Part shown: positions 21,856 through 28,879 of the stretch, one piece after another
Position numbering within the stretch: position 1 is the first letter of the stretch
Layout: each line of letters starts with the position of its first letter
From: a virus
IMG/VR virus record: IMGVR_UViG_3300032006_000059
Location: 1-29,431 of that record
Direction: 5' to 3' (one strand)
Length of the DNA: 29,431 nt
Made by a program: the position numbers and the translations under genes
The notes under the pieces: model-generated
The model's input: only the letters and a program-made list of their open reading frames with translations
Told to the model about the DNA's origin: nothing
The model's database searches: none

Positions 21856-21874
21856 CTCTATTTCTGGAATAGAG
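21856..21874 (-). promoter_or_regulatory. Leader hairpin upstream of the capsid gene
   Basis: The inverted repeat CTCTATT (21856-21862), five bases, AATAGAG (21868-21874) lies in the 124-base leader before the capsid ATG. A second, shorter pair, TCAGC/GCTGA, sits at 21820-21837. There is no T-run, so these are not terminators. They may protect the 5' end of the capsid mRNA or be processing sites; this is speculative. Confidence 0.3.
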
Positions 21875-21934
21875 ATTCCATTATCAATAATTATATCAAA
21901 GGTTTATCAATGCCGTTATATAAGTTATGTCTAC

Positions 21935-22111
21935 TTAAGATCTGTTATATGCAGAATAAGGACCTGGAGGTAATGCTCCATTAGGGTGTCCAATGGCTCC
22001 CATATTCTGTCCATGAGGCTGTAATGCATTTTGTGAAGGAGGTTGCATTGCCATCAATCTTTCGGCTTCTTGAGCCATTAAAAATGCTTCTAATGCTTTT
22101 TGTTCGTCCAT
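21935..22111 (-). CDS. Small protein between scaffold and capsid (58 aa)
   Basis: This 58-aa protein begins with a short acidic/Met-rich helix (MDEQKALEAFLMAQEAERLM) followed by a Pro/Gly/Asn-rich tail (GAIGHPNGALPPGPYSAYNR). The position between the scaffold-like gene and the major capsid gene fits a small morphogenesis factor. The helical start and disordered tail loosely resemble the style of the scaffold itself. There is no good Shine-Dalgarno. Support is the coherent protein character and conserved-looking position; I recognise no family. Confidence 0.5.
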   Translation of the reverse strand: MDEQKALEAFLMAQEAERLMAMQPPSQNALQPHGQNMGAIGHPNGALPPGPYSAYNRS

Positions 22112-22133
22112 TTGGATATTGATAATAAAAAGA

Positions 22134-22154
22134 GGGGCAGAACTAACTACCCCC
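22134..22154 (-). terminator. Possible weak terminator after the scaffold-like gene
   Basis: On the minus strand GGGGG, 12 bases and CCCC form a short stem, extended by AATAAA upstream and a TCTTTTTATT tail. It lies 14 bases past the scaffold-like stop. The stem is short and the loop long, so it may only dampen read-through or be chance. Confidence 0.35.
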
Positions 22155-22167
22155 TTTATTTAATGGA

Positions 22168-23259
22168 TCACTCCATTACGAGGAGCTTTTGACGGAAGAT
22201 CTCAGGATTTTGCTGGGCAGCATTTAAATACTTCCACGCATTCTGAGGATCTCTATCTGACGCGCTTCCAAAGCTATTCCAGAAGTCAGTAGGTGTTCCC
22301 TTTGCTTGTGGGCTTGGAGGTGCAGGCATTTGAGGTCTCTGTGGGGCAGGTCTCTGGCCAGCAGCAGCTTGAGCAGCAGCTTGTTGTTGTCTAGCTGCAG
22401 CAACTTGTTGTGCAGTTGGTGCTGGTCTTCCAGGTGCTTGTGTCGCTGGACGTTGGCCTACTGTGCCACCTGGAGCAGTTCTCGCAGCTTGTGCAGCTTG
22501 AGCCTTTGCTACAGGATATGGACCCTGTGGACCGAAAAACTTAGTTGTATAATTTGCAAGGATATTTGGGTTAGTAAGAATTTGCTTATATGCTTTATGC
22601 TCAGTATTCAACTGCTTAAGTAAATTAACTCCTTTCTGTAATTGACCAGTAGTCTTAGATAAAGAATCTTCTAGCTTACATGAATAGTCATTAAGAATAG
22701 CAGGTGCGTCAGGACCAAAATGATCAACGACTTGAAGACTTGCCTCGCTTATTTTTGGAGCCTGTTGTTGACTCTGAAGAGAAGTTTGGGAAGAGCCGTT
22801 GGAGAAGCCCTGGTTGCTGTTGATCCCAGGAGTAGAGGTCGGCGCTACCGCGTTGTTGAATGGGGTTGTTTGTTGGGAAGCGTAACTGCCCTGGCCTACT
22901 GCTGGAGTCTGAGTCGATTGTTGACCCTGGAACGGGAACTGGACTGGAGAACTCAGGAGTCCGACGACCTTGTTGAACGCCTCCTTGTATGGATTGTCCT
23001 GTTGTGGGGTTGCCTGGGGTGTCTGGTAGCTTGACGGTGTAGGGCTGTATTGGGGTGTCTGTACGCCCATCTGCGCTTGCACTGCTGGTGCTGGTGCCGC
23101 CATCGGCTGGGAGGTTGCCACCCATTGGGGAGACGTTCCCACTATTGGTGCCTGTGCCGCTGATTGAGCCACGGGCGCTACCGGAGCCCCGAAGCTGGTC
23201 GGCTGGGTCTGGGATACTTGGGGTGCCGATTGGGTCGGAACTGCGATATCGTCCGCCAT
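22168..23259 (-). CDS. Scaffold-like protein overlapping the portal gene (363 aa)
   Basis: This 363-aa protein is rich in Gln, Ala and Pro, lies between portal and capsid genes, and has the character of a capsid scaffolding protein. Residues 1-165 look mostly disordered apart from NPYKEAFNKVVGLLSS at 89-104. A helical core follows at about 168-245 (KLEDSLSKTTGQLQKGVNLL, KQLNTEHKAYKQILTN). Then comes a Gln/Ala/Pro-rich stretch and a helical C-terminus, FWNSFGSASDRDPQNAWKYL. The first 178 codons overlap the portal C-terminus in the +1 frame. An AAGGA lies eight bases before its ATG, inside the portal gene. Function is inferred from place and composition. Confidence 0.65.
   Translation of the reverse strand: MADDIAVPTQSAPQVSQTQPTSFGAPVAPVAQSAAQAPIVGTSPQWVATSQPMAAPAPAVQAQMGVQTPQYSPTPSSYQTPQATPQQDNPYKEAFNKVVGLLSSPVQFPFQGQQSTQTPAVGQGSYASQQTTPFNNAVAPTSTPGINSNQGFSNGSSQTSLQSQQQAPKISEASLQVVDHFGPDAPAILNDYSCKLEDSLSKTTGQLQKGVNLLKQLNTEHKAYKQILTNPNILANYTTKFFGPQGPYPVAKAQAAQAARTAPGGTVGQRPATQAPGRPAPTAQQVAAARQQQAAAQAAAGQRPAPQRPQMPAPPSPQAKGTPTDFWNSFGSASDRDPQNAWKYLNAAQQNPEIFRQKLLVME
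22724..23259 (-). other. 536-base dual-coding overlap of portal and scaffold-like genes
   Basis: Both frames are open for about 178 codons. The scaffold ATG begins at the second base of portal codon 581. Both overlapping segments are low-complexity and probably disordered. By eye the stretch is more G+C-rich than the flanks. The portal frame ends just where the scaffold's helical core begins. The open frames and the internal Shine-Dalgarno are seen directly; translation of both is inferred. Confidence 0.75.
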
Positions 23260-25000
23260 AGGTTAATTCCTTTTGTAAATTTTCGAGTGTTCTGTATAAG
23301 AATGGAGTGAGATCCAATCTTGGGTCCGCAGCCATCGGTAAATTCGGTTGCTGCGGGTGTGGCGTTCTCATCTCTTGATTAGTTAAATCAATGAAAGCAG
23401 AGAGCGCTCTTTGTACTTCTCCAACCATTCGGAACGGATAACCAGAGAGCATCCCTGCAATCTCGTCGTCCGTTTTGGAAGGAAATAAGTACTTCAGTGC
23501 TTCTATGCTATCAACGCCTAATTCTTGTAAGTTTCTAGTAAAGATAGATTGATTCAATTTATCCTGTGCAGTATCTTCATATACAGGCCCCATCCATCTC
23601 CATAACACACTTCTGTCACCATCTGGTGCAAGGCCCACTACTCCATCAGGAATATCACCTGTTTCTAAAACCCCGTCAAGTGCTTGTTTTAACTTCTTCT
23701 CATAATTAAATTTACTTTTATCATATTTATCTACTTGTTTCTTATCATTTATATCTTCAGGTAGTACTGGATACTTAATTCCTGAAACAAATGCAAGTGA
23801 CTTCTTAAATAACTGCTCTTCTTGGAAAATTATTAATTCAAAACACTTACAAATACCATAGGTATAAAGCTGTAAACACTTCTTCTTAGCAGTAGCACTA
23901 ACACGTCCATAAGCCGATTTAATCTCAGTTGCGGTTACGTTAGAGATACTTAAGTCATCTATACCACCTAGAGCAAGACGTAATTCACTACGTAGCTGTT
24001 CAGCATACCTAGCTTGGTCAGTACTAACAGCATCTGGAGTAATGAATCCAACTCTGTCTGAAGGCTCTAAGTTCGCAATAACACGAGGTACTCTCATGCC
24101 ACTACCAGGTCTTCCTATGTAACCAGGCTGAGTCCTACTTGTAGGATCTTGTTTATACGTAGAACTAGAAAGGTTGAAATCAGATTGAAATCCAGATTGA
24201 CTTGAAATACTAGGACGTTGTACTTCACCATCTGCAGCACTTTCAACAATATCTTGCTTAGGTCGAGAAGATAATAAAGTCGGATTACCAAAGAATGATA
24301 GGTTTGCTCTGATGTTTTTAACCATCTCATCATGAGCGATTATCTGATTAGCTAACCACTCAAATTCTCCTGTACCTTCTGTACCAAATGCATCAGGATT
24401 ATTAAAAACTTCTACACAAGGAATAAATTCCATTGTGTTCTCTACTATCTTCTTATCTAACATTCCTACTTCGCTATATTCTTGCTCAAACGTTATTTCT
24501 TGTTCACTATGAAACTCTTCTATTTCAGTAGGAGTAATACGTAAACGCATATAACGCTTATCAGTATTAGTCGATAAGTTTGCATTTATCCCTTTCTTCT
24601 TTTTAACTTTATAAGGGTAGATGATAATTACTTCTTCTAAATCCCCCTCTGGTGTGTAATACGTCCTATATGCATCTTTATCAAACCAATAGATACGATA
24701 CGTTTTTCTTGAAGGTCTTATATAAAATAAACCTTTACCATAAGCTAAAAATCTATCCCAAATAGAATCTAATCTTGCATCTAACTTATTAAACTTAATT
24801 ACCTGTTGAATAAAATCAAAACGTTGCGTACCTAAATTATCTTGTTCAGGAAAGAATTCAACTCCTTGCCTTATCCCAAACATCTTCATTTGAGATAAAT
24901 GGGCATTAATCAGCATCGTATCTGCTGTGCTATTGCCATCACGGTCTATGACCGCTTTGACCATAGAATCAATTGCAGACTTAGTATTACTATCACTCAT
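22724..25000 (-). CDS. Portal protein with long disordered C-terminal tail (758 aa)
   Basis: The portal forms the dodecameric ring at the capsid vertex through which DNA passes. Position directly after the large terminase and before the scaffold/capsid genes supports this. Features are a mixed N-terminal domain with WDRFLAYGKGLFYIRP at 81-96, a central region with FEWLANQIIAHDEMVKNIRA, and a helical segment TATEIKSAYGRVSATAKKKC at 356-375 like the portal stem helices. Residues of about 590-758 are Gly/Ser/Thr/Pro-rich and end in SKNKRGKSSSR. The tail overlaps the scaffold-like gene in another frame. It starts 18 bases after the AbrB-like gene's stop. Confidence 0.75.
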   Translation of the reverse strand: MSDSNTKSAIDSMVKAVIDRDGNSTADTMLINAHLSQMKMFGIRQGVEFFPEQDNLGTQRFDFIQQVIKFNKLDARLDSIWDRFLAYGKGLFYIRPSRKTYRIYWFDKDAYRTYYTPEGDLEEVIIIYPYKVKKKKGINANLSTNTDKRYMRLRITPTEIEEFHSEQEITFEQEYSEVGMLDKKIVENTMEFIPCVEVFNNPDAFGTEGTGEFEWLANQIIAHDEMVKNIRANLSFFGNPTLLSSRPKQDIVESAADGEVQRPSISSQSGFQSDFNLSSSTYKQDPTSRTQPGYIGRPGSGMRVPRVIANLEPSDRVGFITPDAVSTDQARYAEQLRSELRLALGGIDDLSISNVTATEIKSAYGRVSATAKKKCLQLYTYGICKCFELIIFQEEQLFKKSLAFVSGIKYPVLPEDINDKKQVDKYDKSKFNYEKKLKQALDGVLETGDIPDGVVGLAPDGDRSVLWRWMGPVYEDTAQDKLNQSIFTRNLQELGVDSIEALKYLFPSKTDDEIAGMLSGYPFRMVGEVQRALSAFIDLTNQEMRTPHPQQPNLPMAADPRLDLTPFLYRTLENLQKELTYGGRYRSSDPIGTPSIPDPADQLRGSGSARGSISGTGTNSGNVSPMGGNLPADGGTSTSSASADGRTDTPIQPYTVKLPDTPGNPTTGQSIQGGVQQGRRTPEFSSPVPVPGSTIDSDSSSRPGQLRFPTNNPIQQRGSADLYSWDQQQPGLLQRLFPNFSSESTTGSKNKRGKSSSR

Positions 25001-25018
25001 GAGTAATTAAGATTTAAT

Positions 25019-25201
25019 CTATTCTTCAATGGTGTAACCAGCGTGAAGACGAACGAGAGTAAGAGTATCTCCTTCCACTTCGACAGTAAATCTCTCACTA
25101 GGTTGAAGAGACATGTCATGGCAGAGTTCATCAGAAAGCGGAATGACGACAGAACCGTAAGCATCCTGCTCAATTTCTATAACTGGATAACTAGTAGACA
25201 T
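25019..25201 (-). CDS. AbrB/MazE-type swapped-hairpin protein (60 aa)
   Basis: The central part, YGSVVIPLSDELCHDMSLQP then SERFTVEVEGDTLTLVRL, matches the swapped-hairpin fold of SpoVT/AbrB and MazE-type proteins. Its layout is 'GxxxIPxxxxxxLxLxPGxxxxxxxxGxxLxL', with Ser for the usual Gly of PG. These small dimers usually bind DNA as regulators or antitoxins. No toxin partner is next to it; it lies alone between the large terminase and portal genes, with 28- and 18-base gaps. It may regulate late genes or contact DNA during packaging. From memory, similar orphan AbrB-like proteins occur in cyanophages. Confidence 0.65.
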   Translation of the reverse strand: MSTSYPVIEIEQDAYGSVVIPLSDELCHDMSLQPSERFTVEVEGDTLTLVRLHAGYTIEE

Positions 25202-25229
25202 TGAAAGTTTGTAATTCTAGTTTAAATCG

Positions 25230-26753
25230 TCAATACTCTAACTCTAGTTTTCCTCTGGTCATTAATCCATTGCATAACCAAACGAGAGCATCAACACAGT
25301 CATCATGGGAACTAACACCGAAATTTATAATCTCATCTTTTAAAGGACCAAACCTACGATATTTATTAAATATGATTTTTCTTTGCTCAAAAAGCCCCAT
25401 AATGCCTCTGAAACGTGCAACTTTATCTCCTCTGAATCCTTTTACTGCATGCCATAAAACATTGTAAAGACCATGCTCACCTTGACATATCCTTTTGAAA
25501 TCAGCTTCTAATGATGCCTGATATGCAACAGCTTCAGACCAAACATGTATAGAACTTCCTGTTGGAAAATAATTTGTTCCATCTTTATGAACAACTCCCC
25601 ATTCTTCCATCATTTCCATTAAAGCTTCTAATTTTTCTAGATTCCCCATTATCCTTAGCCTTTTACAATCAATAATATGAATTTTGTCTCCTACTCTTCC
25701 TCCCATAACAAAAACAGTGAAATCATTCTGTTCTCTTACTCCTGCTGATAAATCAACTCCTATTCCCATTGAATCAAATTCAGTTGCTATCGAACCTTTT
25801 ACTATTAAATCTGGTGATAGAGATAACTCACTTGTTTGAACGATCTGATTCTGATACTGAAAACTAAATGCAACTGGAGCTTGTCTTCTCCTATCTCGTA
25901 AATACTCTAAAGACCACATTTCTGGCCAATATGAAATCTCTTCCCCGTTCTTATCAACAGTAATAGCAGATTGTACTATCTGAACCCAATCATTTGATCT
26001 AGTAAAAGTACTTTGATGTATATCATCATGACGAAATCGAGTTCCTAAACAAATAGCTCTTCCACCTTCAAACATAGTTGGAACAATAACTGAATTCCAG
26101 TTATCTTCCATTGCCTGACGTATATCTCTATTTTTAATATCATCAGCACTTTTGATAGCGTCATCAATAATACAAAGATGTGAACGTTTAGATGTCACAG
26201 CACCTTTCAATCCTGCACAACAAACAGTAAATTCTTCTTCACCAGTAGATTTAATTCCTGCAAATTTCCAATCAATACTCCAATACTCATTTGAATTAAT
26301 TCCTTTAGCTATTTTCACCATAGGGAATATTTCTCTATACGTTTTACTCTCCTCTATGATTCTTTTAATTGCTGCACTCTTAGGTCTTGCAACATCAACC
26401 GTATATGAAATATATAAAACTTTTAATGGTTGTTTATTTACAGCATGAATTCCTACAGACCAAGCTGTATACAGACCTAAAATTGTTGACTTAGCACTTC
26501 CTCGTGGAGCTAAAATATCGATATTTGGTCCACCTATTCCAACTAAACACTCACTGTCATCTCCGGTGCATAAATAACGATGCCATTCTTTATGATGAGT
26601 TGCTGGAGGTTTATCACCAACAACATCACAGAAATATGCAAAATCTGTTCTAGCTTTCTCAACATCTACGGAAGATGTTTTTTTAACAACTTGTTGTTTA
26701 GCAGCGGCTCTCGCAGTTCTGCGATAAACGCTATAAATACTTGTACCTGCCAT
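25230..26753 (-). CDS. terL: Terminase large subunit (ATPase and nuclease, 507 aa)
   Basis: The packaging motor drives DNA into the prohead and cuts it. The ATPase half has a Walker A variant at 81-90 (LAPRGSAKST), Walker B LCIIDDA at 193-199, and GTRF at 237-240 as the coupling motif. The nuclease half (RNase H-like, Terminase_6 type) has VDLSAG with D334, a mid acidic position near E408, and SSHDDCVDALVWL with D484/D485. The length is normal for the family. The gene starts 24 bases after the small-terminase-like gene and ends 28 bases before the AbrB-like gene. Confidence 0.93.
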   Translation of the reverse strand: MAGTSIYSVYRRTARAAAKQQVVKKTSSVDVEKARTDFAYFCDVVGDKPPATHHKEWHRYLCTGDDSECLVGIGGPNIDILAPRGSAKSTILGLYTAWSVGIHAVNKQPLKVLYISYTVDVARPKSAAIKRIIEESKTYREIFPMVKIAKGINSNEYWSIDWKFAGIKSTGEEEFTVCCAGLKGAVTSKRSHLCIIDDAIKSADDIKNRDIRQAMEDNWNSVIVPTMFEGGRAICLGTRFRHDDIHQSTFTRSNDWVQIVQSAITVDKNGEEISYWPEMWSLEYLRDRRRQAPVAFSFQYQNQIVQTSELSLSPDLIVKGSIATEFDSMGIGVDLSAGVREQNDFTVFVMGGRVGDKIHIIDCKRLRIMGNLEKLEALMEMMEEWGVVHKDGTNYFPTGSSIHVWSEAVAYQASLEADFKRICQGEHGLYNVLWHAVKGFRGDKVARFRGIMGLFEQRKIIFNKYRRFGPLKDEIINFGVSSHDDCVDALVWLCNGLMTRGKLELEY

Positions 26754-26777
26754 GCACGTAGCATAGCCTAAGAATTT

Positions 26778-27275
26778 CTAACTTTCTTCCTGTAATATCT
26801 TTGTCCAAACTGCCATAGATGCTTCTTGTAATGGTCCTTCAATTGGATCATCTCTAAAAATAGATAACATCTCACGTAATCCTCTATCTGCACCAGCAAG
26901 TATTAAACCTTGTTTATCCATAAGTAACTTTGCATCATCTAATTGTTTAATTGCTCCTCTCAATTCCTTTTGTAACATTGCAATCCTTGCAGCTCCCATA
27001 TCTTGCTTAACTAAACCCATCTTTATACCTTCTCTTAAATTCGCAATATCTTCTTGCATTGCATCTATTTCTGTCTCTAAGACAATACGGAAATTTCTTT
27101 TTTTAAATTTCTTTTGAGACCATTTATCACAATCAACAATACTTCCTGTATAGCCAAGAAATCTTGCGTAAATATAAATCAGTGTAGGTGTAGAAGTATT
27201 TTTACAAAAAGCTAAAAAACATTCTCTATCTTTAGAAGTTAAAGATTCTAACCAATCAGTAAGCCCTTGCTGCAC
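26778..27275 (-). CDS. Probable terminase small subunit (165 aa)
   Basis: The gene sits directly upstream of the large terminase, the usual place for the DNA-recognition subunit. The N-terminal half has a helical segment, TPTLIYIYARFLGYTG, then DCDKWSQKKFKKRNFR, compatible with a helix-turn-helix. Residues of about 65-135 are long helices with coiled-coil character (LETEIDAMQEDIANLREGIK, LRGAIKQLDDAKLLMDKQ) suited to oligomerisation. The start is GTG, overlapping the previous gene by 20 bases, with AGGG five bases upstream. Identity is by position and fold type; no family signature is evident. Confidence 0.55.
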   Translation of the reverse strand: MQQGLTDWLESLTSKDRECFLAFCKNTSTPTLIYIYARFLGYTGSIVDCDKWSQKKFKKRNFRIVLETEIDAMQEDIANLREGIKMGLVKQDMGAARIAMLQKELRGAIKQLDDAKLLMDKQGLILAGADRGLREMLSIFRDDPIEGPLQEASMAVWTKILQEES

Positions 27276-27960
27276 GTTGACCCTGTTCGTAGTCTGTATT
27301 CTCTTTATAGCGACGGAACTGCTCTCTTTGCAACTCAGTTGTTCTTAACTCCTCTCCTGCAACTCTTTGACCTGCTCTGCTCTGTGCTCCCTCTTCTGCT
27401 GTCCGGCCTCTATCTTCTTGTCCTAAAACTCTCATCCCTGCACGTTCTTGCGCTCCTCTTTCAGCGGCAATTCCTCTTTCTTCTTGTCCTTCAACTCTTG
27501 CAGTAGCACGATTCTGTGATCCTTGCTCTGCAAAGCCTGCACGTTCCTCCTGTCCACCAACTCTTGCAAGCGCTCTGTCTTGAGCACCTCCTTCCGCTTT
27601 AGTTGCTCTATCTTGTTCTCCAGAAACTGTTCTAGCAGCTCTATCTTGCTCTCCTAAAGTCTCATATCCCATACGAGTCTCTTGTCCTAATGCCTGACCT
27701 TTTCTAATGTCTTGCGTAGTGTAAAACTCTTTTTGTATTGCGTCGATTTCTGAACCTAATTTCATCATATATTCATTCTGTTGCTGAAGTGACTGATTAT
27801 ATGCTGCCCATGTGGCAGGAGTCATATCAGGTGTCGCTTGTACATTTAAGTCTTGTGGTTCCCAATCAAATGAACTTTTTGCAAACTCATTGTTTTCAGT
27901 ATTGTTTTTCCAAGTATCTAATGGTGAGCTTGCTAGTGACATGTAATCTAATCCTGCCAT
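27256..27960 (-). CDS. Virion-like protein with eleven 11-residue repeats (234 aa)
   Basis: Residues 1-90 are a globular or helical head (FDWEPQDLNVQATPDMTPAT, AAYNQSLQQQNEYMMKLGSE). Residues 92-212 are eleven gap-free units of pattern G(A/Q/E)(Q/E)(D/E)RAxxxxx, exactly 11 residues each, and alternating units form a 22-residue super-repeat. An 11-residue period is that of right-handed hendecad coiled coils or amphipathic helices. The protein is highly charged and has no Cys. It may form a rod or a core element, or bind membrane or DNA at entry. The function is unknown. It overlaps the small-terminase-like gene by 20 bases. Confidence 0.65.
   Translation of the reverse strand: MAGLDYMSLASSPLDTWKNNTENNEFAKSSFDWEPQDLNVQATPDMTPATWAAYNQSLQQQNEYMMKLGSEIDAIQKEFYTTQDIRKGQALGQETRMGYETLGEQDRAARTVSGEQDRATKAEGGAQDRALARVGGQEERAGFAEQGSQNRATARVEGQEERGIAAERGAQERAGMRVLGQEDRGRTAEEGAQSRAGQRVAGEELRTTELQREQFRRYKENTDYEQGQRAARAY
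27325..27687 (-). repeat. 33-bp coding repeats (eleven 11-residue units)
   Basis: Eleven successive 33-base units encode the 11-residue repeats. The Gly-initiated phase holds from residue 92 to 202, and units alternate between GAQxRAxxRV and GQEERxxxAE types from residue 125, giving a 66-base higher-order period. The pattern suggests growth by duplication of pairs. Confidence 0.85.
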
Positions 27961-28008
27961 TTTAAATTATTTTCTGATCTCTTTATTTTACTAGTAATTA
28001 ACTAAAAG

Positions 28009-28878
28009 CTAAACCATACGGAAATTTATAAGATTTGCTTGTGGAGAGGCTGATGCAGCTAAAGCAGCTGTTGCCTCTGCTTGTGTCTTAGCAATATTAG
28101 CTGCTGATGCTAATCTCTTCTGTCTCCCTATTTGATTATCTGCAAGTTCCTTTGCATAAGCTAAGTCAAAATCTCCAACCTGTTGAAGCTGGTTCTTAAG
28201 AATCTCCTGATTTACTGCAGCATCTCTTACTAACTGCTCTCTATTTACATTTGCTTGCGTAACCCCTGCTGATTGTAAAACATTCAAAGTATCTACTAAA
28301 TCACCTAATGGGTTTCCAGTCAATATTTCATTATTGTATGCATTCACAGCAGTTTGATAAGCTTCCGAATCAAACTTTTCTGTTTCTTTAGGAGCTTTCC
28401 TTCCATATCCAGATCTACCATGTTCTCCACCAAATAAATTACCTTCTTGATCAAAATCCCAAATACCAAAAGTACCTAAATCAGCAATACCTGCAAGTAC
28501 TCCACCTAATCCCGTTGGCCTATCTTGTCCAACTAAAACATTTCCTTTATTTAAACCACTACCTCTTTCTTGTGTCGCTGCTCCTTCAGGAATCTTGAGT
28601 TCTTCAGTTGTGTAATCTTCTACACGTGGCTTACTTATGTTTGCATTCCTCTTCACATACCCATAATCAGTTATCGTTCCACGCCTCGAAGGAAAAATGT
28701 TATCTAATAATTTATCTACTGCATTTTTTTTAACAGTCTCAAGGACCGTTTCGACTGAACCTTTAGGTTCAAAATATACCGAAGCTGGTGTCTCTACTTT
28801 ATATGCTGTCCTTTCTGGAACAATATCTTCAGTTTTAATACCTTCTAAAAGAGGTAGTAGACGTAATAATTCTTCCAT
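28009..28878 (-). CDS. Unknown protein, possible internal virion component (289 aa)
   Basis: I do not recognise this protein. Its first half is hydrophilic and mixed (LRLLPLLEGIKTEDIVPERT, VKKNAVDKLLDNIFPSRRG). A central part has a Gly-rich element, LGGVLAGIADLGTFGIWDFD. The C-terminal third is an Ala/Gln-rich helical region (LQSAGVTQANVNREQLVRDA, KTQAEATAALAASASPQANL) similar in character to internal or ejection proteins. It lies one base after the stop of the edge-cut Gly-rich gene and 48 bases before the 11-residue-repeat gene, on the same strand. Confidence 0.55.
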   Translation of the reverse strand: MEELLRLLPLLEGIKTEDIVPERTAYKVETPASVYFEPKGSVETVLETVKKNAVDKLLDNIFPSRRGTITDYGYVKRNANISKPRVEDYTTEELKIPEGAATQERGSGLNKGNVLVGQDRPTGLGGVLAGIADLGTFGIWDFDQEGNLFGGEHGRSGYGRKAPKETEKFDSEAYQTAVNAYNNEILTGNPLGDLVDTLNVLQSAGVTQANVNREQLVRDAAVNQEILKNQLQQVGDFDLAYAKELADNQIGRQKRLASAANIAKTQAEATAALAASASPQANLINFRMV

Positions 28879-28879
28879 A

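Noticed and set aside
22306-22623. Plus-strand open frame antisense to the scaffold-like gene
   Set aside because: Ser/Cys/Leu/Trp-rich translation is the mirror of Gln/Ala/Pro codons; no start signal supports it.
22720-23034. Plus-strand open frame of about 104 codons antisense to the portal/scaffold overlap, and a similar one at 23055-23261
   Set aside because: The low-complexity sequence lacks stops in several frames; the translations are Leu/Arg-rich and have no recognisable domain or ribosome binding site.
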